DNA of 34,552 bases from Terriglobales bacterium (GTDB lineage: Bacteria; Acidobacteriota; Terriglobia; Terriglobales; Acidobacteriaceae). This document shows positions 25,692-34,030 of the stretch, in pieces; position 1 is the first letter of the stretch; every line of letters begins with the position of its first letter. The stretch lies in contig JAICYU010000014.1 in NCBI GenBank assembly GCA_025934025.1, forward strand, positions 1 to 34,552, read 5' to 3'. Under the pieces are notes generated by a model. The model had not been told where the DNA came from. It was given only the letters and a program-made list of their open reading frames with translations, and searched no databases. The translations under genes and the position numbers were made by a program.

Positions 25692-25720
25692 TTCACCGCT
25701 AAGAGCGCAAAGGACGCAAA
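25692..25720 (+). repeat. 9-bp-periodic repeat related to 22165-22195
   Basis: The sequence runs TTCA followed by 9-bp units CCGCTAAGA, GCGCAAAGG and ACGCAAAAT. It has the same TTCA plus N-C-G-C-N-N-A-G/A-R design as the array at 22165-22195 but in the opposite orientation. It lies in the gap between the TPR gene (stop 25686) and thiD (stop 25773). Degenerate copy. Confidence 0.5.
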
Positions 25721-25772
25721 ATGGAAATTGCCCTTGAAAAGCGGTTACGTACTGTGCGGTGAATCAAGCTCT

Positions 25773-26555
25773 CTAGATTACCGGCCCCGTTCCCTTCCCT
25801 ACATTCGGCGCCGACCGCAGGGCCTGTTCCACAAATTCTTTCGCGGCGCGCGCAGCGGCTTCCATGTTCTTGCCTAGCGCAAGATTGCAAGCCAACGAGG
25901 TTGAGAAGGCGCATCCGGTTCCATGAGTGGAGCGAGTCTTGATGTGCCTGCCGCGCAACCACAATGTGCGCTTTCCGAAGCTCAGCAGGTCCACCGGCGG
26001 ATTGAGATGTCCGCCGGTGATGATCACGGCGCGCGCGCCCATCGCGTGGAGGGCTTCTGCGGCTGACTGCATGTCCTCCCTGGTCCGCACGGAGAAACCG
26101 GCGAGCGTCGCGGCTTCGTCGAGGTTCGGCGTGATGACCGTCGCCAGCCGTAGCAGGTTGCGGCGGACGAAGCCGAGCCCGGGTTTTGAAATCAGTTCTG
26201 CGCCCGAAGACGAGCGCACGATCGGATCGAGCACAATGGGAACGCGCAGGTTGCGCTCAAGAAATGCGCTTACCACGCGCGCGGCTTCGAGCGAACCCAG
26301 CATTCCAATCTTGACGGCAGCAATGCTGAAGTCAGACGCCAGTTCTGTCAGCGTCTGGGTGATCGTTCGCGCTGCAACTGGCTGGACGCGACGCACTCCG
26401 CGCGTGGACTGCACCGTAAGCGCCGTGATGCAGGAGATCCCATAGCAGCCGTGGACTGCGATGGTCTTGATATCGGCGGTGATTCCCGCTCCGGACGAAG
26501 GATCATAGCCTGCGATGGAGAGGACAACCGGCGGCGATTTCGGTTTGCGTGGCAA
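25773..26555 (-). CDS. thiD: Hydroxymethylpyrimidine (phosphate) kinase
   Basis: Phosphorylates HMP and HMP-phosphate for thiamine synthesis; a cytosolic ribokinase-fold enzyme. The N-terminal motif VLSIAGYDPSSGAGITADIKT, the middle VLDPIVRSSSG and the C-terminal HGTGCAFSTSLACNLALG (anion hole and catalytic cysteine region) are typical. It is 260 residues if TTG 26555 is the start; that is close to the usual length, and no ATG or GTG lies nearer. The open frame continues far upstream inside rlmB, but that part encodes nothing conserved. TACAAT ends 6 nt before the TTG. It is divergent from rlmB with only 18 bp between starts. No other thiamine genes are in view. Confidence 0.88.
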   Translation of the reverse strand: MPRKPKSPPVVLSIAGYDPSSGAGITADIKTIAVHGCYGISCITALTVQSTRGVRRVQPVAARTITQTLTELASDFSIAAVKIGMLGSLEAARVVSAFLERNLRVPIVLDPIVRSSSGAELISKPGLGFVRRNLLRLATVITPNLDEAATLAGFSVRTREDMQSAAEALHAMGARAVIITGGHLNPPVDLLSFGKRTLWLRGRHIKTRSTHGTGCAFSTSLACNLALGKNMEAAARAAKEFVEQALRSAPNVGKGTGPVI

Positions 26556-26560
26556 CGATG

Positions 26561-26567
26561 TATTGTA
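26561..26567. promoter_or_regulatory. Overlapping divergent -10 elements for thiD and rlmB
   Basis: The 7-bp segment 26561-26567 reads as TATTGT (4/6) on the plus strand, 7 nt before rlmB ATG 26574. On the minus strand it reads as TACAAT (5/6), 6 nt before thiD TTG 26555. The total gap between start codons is 18 bp, so both mRNAs would be leaderless. There are no clear -35 boxes and no Shine-Dalgarno for either gene. Inferred from spacing. Confidence 0.4.
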
Positions 26568-26573
26568 AAGCGC

Positions 26574-27302
26574 ATGCAAGTGATCTTTGGCATTCACGCG
26601 GTCGAGGAGGCGCTGGCGGCGCGTGGCCGTGGTTTTGAATATGTTGGCGTCGCTCCGGGTCGCGGCGACAAGCGCATTCAGCACATCGTTGAGCTCTGCC
26701 GCGCGGCGGGGGTCGCGGTGAGAACCGTTCCTCGCGACCAGCTCACGCGGCTGGCGAAGACTGCCAGCCATCAGGGAGTTGTGGCGGTCACAGCGGAAAA
26801 GCAGTACGGCAGCGTGGACGATCTGCTGGAGCATCGCCGTGGGCAGCATGCGTTCATCGTTGTTATCGATGGCGTGGAAGACCCGCACAACCTGGGCGCG
26901 ATCATCCGCACGGCCGAAGGCGCCGGCGCGGACGGAATCATTATTCCTGAGCGGCGCGCTGTCGGCGTAACAGCGACAGTGGTGAAGGCCTCGGCAGGCG
27001 CATCGGAATATCTGCCGATTGCGAAGGTCACGAACATCAGCCGCACGATTGAAGACTTGAAGGCGCGCAACATCTGGACCGTGGGGCTGGACGAGCGCGG
27101 CGACAAGCGCTACGACCAGATTGATTACAAGATAGATTGCGCTGTGGTGCTGGGCGCCGAGGGCCACGGGCTGCACGAGCAGATCAGGAAGAAATGCGAT
27201 TTTCTGGTTTCAATTCCCATGGCCGGCAAAGTGCCGTCGCTGAACGTCTCGGTGGCCGGCGCGATTGTGATGTACGAAGTCGCGCGGCAGCGGAGAGGGT
27301 AA
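26574..27302 (+). CDS. rlmB: TrmH/SpoU-family 23S rRNA (guanosine-2'-O-)-methyltransferase
   Basis: SPOUT-fold methyltransferase of 242 residues, the usual RlmB length. The N-terminal substrate-binding domain begins MQVIFGIHAVEEAL. The catalytic domain has motif 1 DPHNLGAIIRTAE, motif 2 VLGAEGHGL and motif 3 IPMAGKVPSLNVSVAGAI, which form the SAM-binding trefoil knot. It methylates 2'-O of G2251 in E. coli 23S rRNA; the same site is likely here but not provable from sequence alone. The frame is open upstream to 26451, yet ATG 26574 starts exactly at the conserved N-terminus. It is divergent from thiD, and its 3' end is 16 bp from the convergent HTH-TPR gene. Confidence 0.92.
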   Translation: MQVIFGIHAVEEALAARGRGFEYVGVAPGRGDKRIQHIVELCRAAGVAVRTVPRDQLTRLAKTASHQGVVAVTAEKQYGSVDDLLEHRRGQHAFIVVIDGVEDPHNLGAIIRTAEGAGADGIIIPERRAVGVTATVVKASAGASEYLPIAKVTNISRTIEDLKARNIWTVGLDERGDKRYDQIDYKIDCAVVLGAEGHGLHEQIRKKCDFLVSIPMAGKVPSLNVSVAGAIVMYEVARQRRG

Positions 27303-27318
27303 GCGGGCACGGCTGATC

Positions 27319-28962
27319 TCACGTTGGCAGTCCGATTCTGCGCAGGAGTTCCTGAAATCGGGGGTCATCGCGCATGTCATCCAGCATGGGTTCAACAGCA
27401 AGCCAGGTGAGGCCGTCGGCGCGCTCGGCCAGGGCCTTCTCCAGCCACATGAGAGCGCGGGTCCGGTCCCCCAGTCCGGCGTAAAGCATGCCAAAGTAAG
27501 TGGGAGGAATATATCGTGTTGCGAGTGTATTCTGGAACGCTTTGGAAATTTTTCTTGTCTGCTCTTTGTCGCCGATCACCGCATAGGCAAGCCCCAAGGC
27601 AGCATCAACCAGCGGAATCTCTCCCGGAGCGGAACTGGCGGCCTTGAAGTGCATGATCGCCTTCTCGGTCTGGCCCAGACGGATGCAGGACCGGCCCTGA
27701 ATGTAACGCAGCATGAAATGACCGGAATCGAGTTGCAGTCCCTTTTCTCCTTCGGCCAGCGCGCGCTCGAACTCGCGGCCAAAATAGTAAGCCTGCGCGC
27801 GCGTGGCATGGACTGCAACTAGCCGGCGCGGATCGGTTTCCTGCGCGATCTGCATGGTGCGATTAATCTCCGCCAGAGCTTCCGTCTGCCGGCGTAAGGC
27901 CCGCAGCAACCACGAGTACCACAGGTGCGTGGCGGCGTGGCTGGGATTCAACTCGAGCGATCGGCGGTACTCGACTTCCGCCTGGCTCCAGTTCCAGTGG
28001 TAGTGATGCTGGACCAGCGCCAGCGCGGTGTGCGCTTCGGCCAACGAGGGATCCAACTCCAGCGCTTTGCGCGCGGCGGCTTCTGCTTTGGGCATCGCTT
28101 CGCGGGGCGGCTTTAGATCGAACGGCGCAATTGCCAGCAGCGCAGTGGCGCTGGCCAGCGCGGCATGTGAAGGTGCATGCGAGGGATCCAGGGTCACCGC
28201 GCGCTCAAATTCTTCAGCGCTTTTCTCGATCGCGGCAGGCGACATCTGGTGCAGATAGTAACGGCCTTTGAGGTATGCGTCATAGGCTGCGGGCTCCACG
28301 CGTGCTTTGCCCTGCTGCAACTCGCGCAGACGGTCTTTCTCTTTGAGATTGAGCGCCAGTCCGATCTCATGAGCAATGGCCTGTGCGATTTCCGCTTGCA
28401 CTCCGAGCACGTCCTCCAGATCGCGCTCGTAAGTGTTGGCCCAGAGCTGCGTATGGTCCTGAATTTCGTTGAGCTGGGCGGTGATGCGCACACGGTTGCC
28501 GGCGCGTCGAATCCTGCCTTGAAGAACGTAGTCCACGCCAAGGCGAGTTTTCATCTGGGCAAGCGAGGCCGTGCTTTCGTCGTACTCCGCCGCAGTCTGG
28601 CGGGCTAAAACGCTCAGCCCCGCGGACTGGAGACGCGTGGCTTCAGTAATCATTTCCTCGGTCAAGCCGTCAGTGAAATAGGGGTCATCGCTGCCGCTGA
28701 GATCGCGAAAGGGCAAGATAGCGAGCTTGGTCTTTTCCGCTTGCTGCGCCGTAAGAGAATGCCGGCGCCCATCGAACCATCGAGCGAGTTCCCCTACGTA
28801 CGCATAGACCGAGCCAATTTTGTCATGCTGGTGGCGATGGACAGGCAGGCCTTCGCGCCGCTCCCAACGCTGAACCGTACGCACGTCGCGTTTCAGGTAG
28901 GAAGCGATCTCCTTCCAGGAGTCGAGCCGTTGCTCAGGGTTTCTGGGAGTGTCGGTTGGCAT
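27319..28962 (-). CDS. HTH - TolB-like - TPR protein (acidobacterial type regulator)
   Basis: A 547-residue protein with three parts. An N-terminal HTH (about 12-65: LDSWKEIASYLKRDVRTVQRWE, then EGLPVHRH) resembles MerR/excisionase-like DNA-binding domains. A central TolB/FlgO-like domain (about 78-200) has LAILPFRDLSGSDDPYFTDG and DYVLQGRIRRAGNRVRITAQL, as in many CadC/adenylate-cyclase-associated proteins. The remaining ~320 residues are TPR repeats (HAPSHAALASATALLAIAP, LAEAHTALALVQHHYHW, HAATHLWYSWLL). There is no transmembrane segment between HTH and TolB domain, so it is soluble, unlike CadC. It is probably a transcription regulator scaffolded by TPRs; the target is unknown. It lies downstream of the ADOP permease with a 142-bp gap. 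Confidence 0.82.
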   Translation of the reverse strand: MPTDTPRNPEQRLDSWKEIASYLKRDVRTVQRWERREGLPVHRHQHDKIGSVYAYVGELARWFDGRRHSLTAQQAEKTKLAILPFRDLSGSDDPYFTDGLTEEMITEATRLQSAGLSVLARQTAAEYDESTASLAQMKTRLGVDYVLQGRIRRAGNRVRITAQLNEIQDHTQLWANTYERDLEDVLGVQAEIAQAIAHEIGLALNLKEKDRLRELQQGKARVEPAAYDAYLKGRYYLHQMSPAAIEKSAEEFERAVTLDPSHAPSHAALASATALLAIAPFDLKPPREAMPKAEAAARKALELDPSLAEAHTALALVQHHYHWNWSQAEVEYRRSLELNPSHAATHLWYSWLLRALRRQTEALAEINRTMQIAQETDPRRLVAVHATRAQAYYFGREFERALAEGEKGLQLDSGHFMLRYIQGRSCIRLGQTEKAIMHFKAASSAPGEIPLVDAALGLAYAVIGDKEQTRKISKAFQNTLATRYIPPTYFGMLYAGLGDRTRALMWLEKALAERADGLTWLAVEPMLDDMRDDPRFQELLRRIGLPT

Positions 28963-29104
28963 GGATTAGTGGGCGTTGAGTCAGATCAGGAGAATGATAC
29001 CGCACGACATTGAGCGGCATGCACCCGCTGCCGTGGCTTGCGATTCGCTTCCGCAGGTTCAGCTATCGCGAGAGCAGACGGAATGGGACAGCCGTCTTCA
29101 AGTG

Positions 29105-31564
29105 TTACTCGTATCGCAGTGCGATCATTGGATCCACCTTGGAGGCGCGCCAGGCCGGGATATAGCAAGCCAGAAGCGACACCAGAAGCATGACAGCAAC
29201 CACGACTCCGAAGGTGAAACCATCTGTCGGCTTGATGCCAAACAGGACGCTGCTGAGCGACGACAGGAAGCGGCCCGCGATCAGCGCCAGCACAACGCCG
29301 GCAGCTATGCCGATGGCAGTGAGTTGAAAGCCGGACTTGAGGACCATGGCGATCACTTTGCCGCGGCTCGCGCCCAGAGTAATGCGCACGCCGATCTCAT
29401 GCGTGCGTTGGGCGACGGCGTATGACACGACGCCGTAAAGACCGATGGCGGTAAGCAATAGCGCGAGGCCGGCGAACGCTTCAAGCAGCATGGCCTGGAA
29501 GCGCGGCGTGACCAGCGTGGCGGCGAGGTATTCGTCCATGGTCTTGATGTCATAGATCGGCAAGTCGGGATCCATGGAAGAGACCACGCTTCGAACCGCC
29601 GAAGCAATGCTGTGCGGTTCCACGCTGGTGCGCAGGCAAACGGTCATGGAACCGAAGTTCAACTGAGTATCGGGAATGTAGTATTCAGGGCGGTCTTCAA
29701 CGTCGAGGCGGCGGCTCTTCACATTTCCAACAACGCCGATAATCTCGCGCGGCTGCGGCTTGCCGTGATTGCTGGCGCCGGGCGTGATGTGCTTGCCCAG
29801 CACATTCTCGTTGGGAAAAAACTTCTCCGCGAAAGCCTGGTTCACGATGACCACCCCGGGAGCTTTGCCGTCGTCGCGTTCCGTGAAATCACGTCCACTG
29901 AGCAGAGGAATGTTCAGAGTATGAAAGTAGTCTGGCGTGGTGACCTTAATGTCGGCCGAGGGTTCGTCAGCTTTTGGCACGGGACGGCCTTCAATCGTAA
30001 AGGTGATGATGGCCCCGCTACCGCTGAGAGGAAGCGGCGTGACGGCTCCGACGGAGCTCACTCCGGGCAAGTTTTCTAAACGGTGCTGAAGCTGGGTGTA
30101 AAACTCGATCTGCTGCTGCTCGTTGTACTTTTTGTCCGGCAGGTCGAAGGTGAGCGTGAGCACGTCGTGGGAATTCATTCCGGGATCAACGGAAAGAATT
30201 CGATGGAAGCTGCGCAACAGAAGTCCGGCGACGACAAGCAATGCCAGGCCGAGCGTGGTTTCCGCCACCACCAGCACGCCGCGCAGCCGCTGGTGCGAAG
30301 CGCTGGACGTGGTCCCACGGCCTTCCTTCATGAACTCGGTAAGATTCGGGCTTGACGCGCGCAAGGCCGGAACCAGGCCAAAGAGGATGCTGGTGAGCAG
30401 CGCGATCCCGGCGGTAAAAGCCAGCACCGTGCCGTCAAGGCCTGCGCTCTCGATGCGCCGCATGTGAGCGGCGTTGAGACTGATGAACATTCTGACTGCC
30501 CAGAACGCCAGAGGAATGCCGAGCAGCGCGCCGGCGAGTCCGAGAACCAGACTTTCCGTGAGCATCTGCCGGACCACGCGGATGCGGCGAGCGCCTAGAG
30601 CCGCGCGCACCGCGATTTCACGATTGCGCTTGCTGGCACGCACCAGCAGAAGGTTGGCGACGTTGAGGCAGGCGATGAAGAGAACCACCGCCACCGAAAC
30701 CAGCAGGATCATGAGCTGCGTGCGATTGTTGCCGACGAGGTGCTCGAGTTCGGTAGTTACGGTGGCCGAAGGGAATTTCTTATTGCTGTCTGGATATTGC
30801 GCAGCGAGATTGCGCGTGATCAGGTTCAACTCGTCGCGCGCGCTTTCGAGCGCTACGCCAGGCTTCAGCCGCGCTACGCCTTGCAAAAAGTGAGCGCCAC
30901 GTTCGCCGGTCATCGGCGTGTCTTTAGGATCCGTTGTCTCCGCATCTGTAGCGGAACTGCGCCAGAGCTGCGGCGCATCGCCTTCCATGGGAAAGACATA
31001 CCCGGCCGGCATTACGCCGATCACGGTGTAACTCTGCTTGTCCATGGCGATGGCGCGACCGATAATGCCGCGGTCGCCATGAAACGCCGATTCCCACAGT
31101 TGATGACTCAACACGACTACGCGCGTGCCCGGCTTTTCTTCTTCGCGAGTAAAGTCGCGCCCCAGAAAAGGCTGCTGGCCGACGGTGGTGAAGAAGCCGC
31201 CAGTAGCCGTCACGCCGAAGACGTGCAGCGGTTGCGGGAGACCAGTAAGCGTAAAGCTATCGCCGTGATACGCCGCCATCCCGCTAAAAGATTTTGCGGT
31301 CGCGCGCCAATCAAGAAAATCAGGATAGGAAATGGCGAACGGACGGCTCACGTCCTTCTGATTGGAAAAGGCAGAGGTCATGAACAACAGGCGGTCGGGC
31401 TCGGGAAATGGCAGCGGCTTGAGCAGCACCGCGTTCACGATGCTGAAGATCGCGGTGTTCGCGCCGATGCCGAGAGCCAGTGTGAAAACAGCAATGATGG
31501 TGAAGCCCGGCGCCTTGCGCAGAGTACGAAGACCGAAGCGGATGTCTTGGAAAAAAGTGTGCAT
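29105..31564 (-). CDS. ADOP-type ABC transporter permease (MacB-like, two FtsX domains)
   Basis: An 819-residue permease of the acidobacterial duplicated orphan permease type. The N-terminus ([19 protein letters not shown], then [19 protein letters not shown]) is diagnostic. A periplasmic MacB-PCD domain is followed by three membrane helices ending an FtsX domain ([20 protein letters not shown]). A second copy then begins ([18 protein letters not shown]) and ends with [18 protein letters not shown] and [15 protein letters not shown]. No ATPase domain is fused. ATG 31564 is selected because it begins the conserved start and has GAGGTGA upstream; the frame extends 13 codons further to 31603. 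The ATPase (31697-32410) and adaptor upstream, in the same direction, complete a MacAB-like system. Substrate unknown. Confidence 0.92.
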   Translation of the reverse strand: MHTFFQDIRFGLRTLRKAPGFTIIAVFTLALGIGANTAIFSIVNAVLLKPLPFPEPDRLLFMTSAFSNQKDVSRPFAISYPDFLDWRATAKSFSGMAAYHGDSFTLTGLPQPLHVFGVTATGGFFTTVGQQPFLGRDFTREEEKPGTRVVVLSHQLWESAFHGDRGIIGRAIAMDKQSYTVIGVMPAGYVFPMEGDAPQLWRSSATDAETTDPKDTPMTGERGAHFLQGVARLKPGVALESARDELNLITRNLAAQYPDSNKKFPSATVTTELEHLVGNNRTQLMILLVSVAVVLFIACLNVANLLLVRASKRNREIAVRAALGARRIRVVRQMLTESLVLGLAGALLGIPLAFWAVRMFISLNAAHMRRIESAGLDGTVLAFTAGIALLTSILFGLVPALRASSPNLTEFMKEGRGTTSSASHQRLRGVLVVAETTLGLALLVVAGLLLRSFHRILSVDPGMNSHDVLTLTFDLPDKKYNEQQQIEFYTQLQHRLENLPGVSSVGAVTPLPLSGSGAIITFTIEGRPVPKADEPSADIKVTTPDYFHTLNIPLLSGRDFTERDDGKAPGVVIVNQAFAEKFFPNENVLGKHITPGASNHGKPQPREIIGVVGNVKSRRLDVEDRPEYYIPDTQLNFGSMTVCLRTSVEPHSIASAVRSVVSSMDPDLPIYDIKTMDEYLAATLVTPRFQAMLLEAFAGLALLLTAIGLYGVVSYAVAQRTHEIGVRITLGASRGKVIAMVLKSGFQLTAIGIAAGVVLALIAGRFLSSLSSVLFGIKPTDGFTFGVVVAVMLLVSLLACYIPAWRASKVDPMIALRYE

Positions 31565-31651
31565 GCCTTCACCTCTTGCGGTGGCCGGACAGGAAACCCT
31601 CACCGCTGATGAACGCTGATACGAAACGAACCTGTGCCTCTGAACCTAAAT

Positions 31652-31690
31652 GCCAAGGGCCAAGAGCTAAGGGCTAAACAGCTAGGAGCT
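31652..31690 (-). repeat. 7-bp degenerate tandem repeat between ABC ATPase and permease
   Basis: On the plus strand four consecutive heptamers GCCAAGG, GCCAAGA, GCTAAGG and GCTAAAC (31652-31679) are followed by a partial AGCTAGGAGCT. They occupy part of the 132-bp gap between the ATPase stop and the permease start. No other function is visible. Possibly a dispersed low-complexity element. Confidence 0.5.
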
Positions 31691-31696
31691 GCGCTT

Positions 31697-32410
31697 CTAC
31701 GCCATCTCTGCCTGGCGCGCTGCTTCAGTCTCCTCGACCACTTTGCCGTCGAAGAGATGGATGGTGCGCTCGGCGTGCTTGGCGAAGCGGGCATCGTGCG
31801 TGACCATGCAGATGGTGGCGCCTTCGCGGTGCAACTGCTGCAAGAGTTCCATCACGGCTTCACCGTTGCGCGAGTCCAGGTTTCCGGTAGGCTCGTCTGC
31901 CAGCAGGATGCTTGGCGATCCGCCCAGAGCGCGCGCGACGGCAACACGCTGCTGCTGACCGCCGGAGAGTTGAGAAGGATAGTGCCGCATGCGGTGCGCC
32001 ATGCCGACTTTCTCGAGCGATTCCTGCACGCGCTTCTTGCGTTCCGGAGAGGACATGGAACGATAGGTGAGCGGCAGCTCGACATTTTCATAGACTGTGA
32101 GATCGCCGATCAGGTTGAAGCTCTGGAAGATGAAGCCAATTTCCTGGTTGCGAATGCGCGCGCGATCGGAGAAGTCGAGGCCCTGCACCGCCCGCCCGTT
32201 GAGGACGTAAGAGCCGTCGGTGGGCGAGTCGAGCAGACCGATGATGGAGAGCAAAGTTGATTTGCCGCATCCCGAAGGACCGGCGATGGAGACGTACTCG
32301 CCACGCTTGATGTCGAGGTGGATGCCGGAAAGAGCGTGCGTTTCGACTTCGTCGGTGTAGAAAATTTTGGTCACGTTCTCCAGGTTGATCAGCGTCTGTC
32401 CATTCGTCAC
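31697..32410 (-). CDS. ABC transporter ATPase (MacB/LolD type)
   Basis: A 237-residue nucleotide-binding subunit. Walker A is GPSGCGKST (about 39-47), followed by the Q-loop (IGFIFQSFNLIGDLT), signature LSGGQQQR and Walker B ILLADEP with D-loop GNLDS and H-loop MVTHD. The pattern matches the MacB/LolD/FtsE exporter-type subfamily that drives mechanotransmission rather than substrate translocation. The start is GTG 32410 with AAGGAGA about 9 nt upstream. It sits 34 bp after the adaptor gene and before the ADOP permease, so the three are likely one operon. Confidence 0.93.
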   Translation of the reverse strand: MTNGQTLINLENVTKIFYTDEVETHALSGIHLDIKRGEYVSIAGPSGCGKSTLLSIIGLLDSPTDGSYVLNGRAVQGLDFSDRARIRNQEIGFIFQSFNLIGDLTVYENVELPLTYRSMSSPERKKRVQESLEKVGMAHRMRHYPSQLSGGQQQRVAVARALGGSPSILLADEPTGNLDSRNGEAVMELLQQLHREGATICMVTHDARFAKHAERTIHLFDGKVVEETEAARQAEMA

Positions 32411-32444
32411 GTTATTGCTCTCCTTGATATCGTTTTTTAACTTT

Positions 32445-33710
32445 TTATCGCTCCAGGCGAATGCGGTCCTGGTTGTCCCAGCGCGACATGTCGGAAAGAA
32501 TCACCTTGTCTCCTTCCTTCAAGCCGCGCAAAACTTCAATGGTGTTGACGGAACTGCGGCCCAGCTCAACGGGAACGCGCGTAGCTCCCTTTTCGTCGGG
32601 ATCAATCTTGAACATCCCGACGGTCTGCTTCTCCTGGCCAAACGCGGGCCGACCAACGTAAAGCACGTTGTCCAGTTTCTCCAGCGTAATCGTTCCGTCC
32701 ACGCTTAAGTCCGGTCGCGCACCTTTGGGCGGAGGCTCGGTGAGCTTCACGTCCACCGTGACGGTGCCGTTCTGCACCGCCGGGTCAATGCGGCTGACCT
32801 GCCCAGCGACAATCCCGTTGTGGGTATCAATCTCAGCCTGCTGGCCGATCACGATGTCTTTCGCCTGCGTCTCAGGAATTTTCAGCTCGGCTTTCAGGTG
32901 ATCCGGCTGCACCACTTTGGCGAGAATCGTTCCCTGAGGGGCGCGCTGGCCGACCTGTACCGGCAGTTCCTGTAAGACACCGCTGATTCCGGCCCGGACC
33001 TTGAGCGCATCAAGCTGGCGATGCTTCAAGTCCGCCATGGCGCGCTTCTGGTCAATGTTGGCTTTCTGAACTTCGAGCTGCGTTTCCACGGCTTTGCTGG
33101 TCTCAGCAATCCGGTCTTGTTCGATCTGGTGCCGCGTAGCCAACTCGCGCGACTTGGCGAGCGAGGTCTTCAATGCTGAATCGGAGAGCACGCCAATCTT
33201 TACCAGCTCTTTATTGGCATCGGAGTCGCGCTTGGCGTTATCGTAGTCGGCTTCCACGGTGGCGGCTTCCGCTTTCAGGTTCAGCAGGTCGCTGTCAATC
33301 TTCGCTTTGGTGTTGTGGTATTCGGCTTCGGCGGATTTCAGCTCCAGGTCGGCAGCGATAGCTTCCTGCTGCACCTGAGGATTCGAAAGCTCCATGATGA
33401 TGGTATCGGGTTTCACCGGCGTGCCGGGCAACACCAGGACTCTCTCAACTCTCACATCGGTCTCCGCCGGGATCAATCTCACGTCCTCTGGTATGGGAAC
33501 CAGCGATCCAAGCCCTCGAACTTGCCTCATCATTGAGCCGCGTTTCACGGTGTCTGGCCAGATGGTTCCCCACTCCACGCTTGGGGCCGCCGGCTTCAGT
33601 TTTGATACGCCAAGGGTGATTCCCAATACCGCCAGCACTGCGGCCACGGTGATGACGATCTGGTTCCTGCGCTTTTTCTTCTTAAACGATGCGTCGCGAA
33701 CGATATCCAT
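32445..33710 (-). CDS. MacA-like periplasmic adaptor (HlyD family)
   Basis: A 421-residue membrane-fusion protein. It has a basic N-terminus (KKKKRRNQ), then one membrane anchor (IVITVAAVLAVLGITLGV), a lipoyl-like half (MMRQVRGLGSLVPIPEDVRLI), a long coiled-coil hairpin (about 120-230, with ANIDQKRAMADLKHRQLDAL), and the returning half GISGVLQELPVQVGQRAPQG. Beta-barrel and membrane-proximal domains follow (EIDTHNGIVAGQVSRIDP). It is the first gene of the adaptor-ATPase-permease operon. A sigma-54-like -24/-12 element lies 16-31 bp upstream of the ATG. No Shine-Dalgarno is visible before ATG 33710. An outer-membrane partner is not in the window. Confidence 0.9.
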   Translation of the reverse strand: MDIVRDASFKKKKRRNQIVITVAAVLAVLGITLGVSKLKPAAPSVEWGTIWPDTVKRGSMMRQVRGLGSLVPIPEDVRLIPAETDVRVERVLVLPGTPVKPDTIIMELSNPQVQQEAIAADLELKSAEAEYHNTKAKIDSDLLNLKAEAATVEADYDNAKRDSDANKELVKIGVLSDSALKTSLAKSRELATRHQIEQDRIAETSKAVETQLEVQKANIDQKRAMADLKHRQLDALKVRAGISGVLQELPVQVGQRAPQGTILAKVVQPDHLKAELKIPETQAKDIVIGQQAEIDTHNGIVAGQVSRIDPAVQNGTVTVDVKLTEPPPKGARPDLSVDGTITLEKLDNVLYVGRPAFGQEKQTVGMFKIDPDEKGATRVPVELGRSSVNTIEVLRGLKEGDKVILSDMSRWDNQDRIRLER

Positions 33711-33725
33711 TGCAACTAAGTAGTT

Positions 33726-33741
33726 TGCACCCGCCTTGCCA
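33726..33741 (-). promoter_or_regulatory. Sigma-54-like -24/-12 promoter for the MacA-like operon
   Basis: On the minus strand the sequence reads TGGCAAGGCGGGTGCA. It matches the sigma-54 consensus TGGCACG-N4-TTGCA with GG at -24 and GC at -12 in exact register; the mismatches are C to A within the -24 element and T to G at -13. Transcription would start about 5 bp before the adaptor ATG (33710), giving an almost leaderless mRNA, which is a reason for caution. Sequence match seen; function inferred. Confidence 0.45.
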
Positions 33742-33744
33742 AAA

Positions 33745-33764
33745 CCTTACCTAACCTAACCTAC
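33745..33764. repeat. 5-bp tandem repeat, four copies
   Basis: Four pentamers CCTTA, CCTAA, CCTAA and CCTAC run without gaps, directly upstream of the -24 element of the putative sigma-54 promoter. Too short to assign a role; possibly a spacer or a binding site array. Confidence 0.45.
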
Positions 33765-34030
33765 TGATTTGCCAAGGAAAACCGTTGTGAAGCACCCTTT
33801 ACCTGTGGCCGGTTTGTCCATTCCCGAAACCCCTGTGTTCGAAACCGGACAGTAGTAATTCAGCCCGCATCCGCTTAGACTTCGCAATCTGCCGCTGGTT
33901 ATCCCTGATTTTTGCTTTTCCGATCTTCACCAGCGGCACTCATAAATACGGTCCAACCTGAGCAAAAGTTCCCGCTGATGAATACCGAATTTCTGCGGGA
34001 AGGTTACAGAACCGGCTCTCTTCCGCCGTT
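33765..34030. other. Intergenic region without a gene
   Basis: No credible gene is seen on either strand here. A spaced inverted repeat CCGGTTT (33809-33815) / AAACCGG (33842-33848) lies about 70-120 bp upstream of the putative sigma-54 promoter, the usual distance for an activator-binding site. The rest is AT-richer than neighbouring coding DNA and has no clear terminator for the HAD gene that ends at 34031. Confidence 0.5.

Noticed and set aside
25773-27176. thiD read as a 467-residue protein with a long N-terminal extension
   Set aside because: The extra ~200 residues are antisense to the conserved rlmB and match nothing; ThiD homologues begin near 26555.
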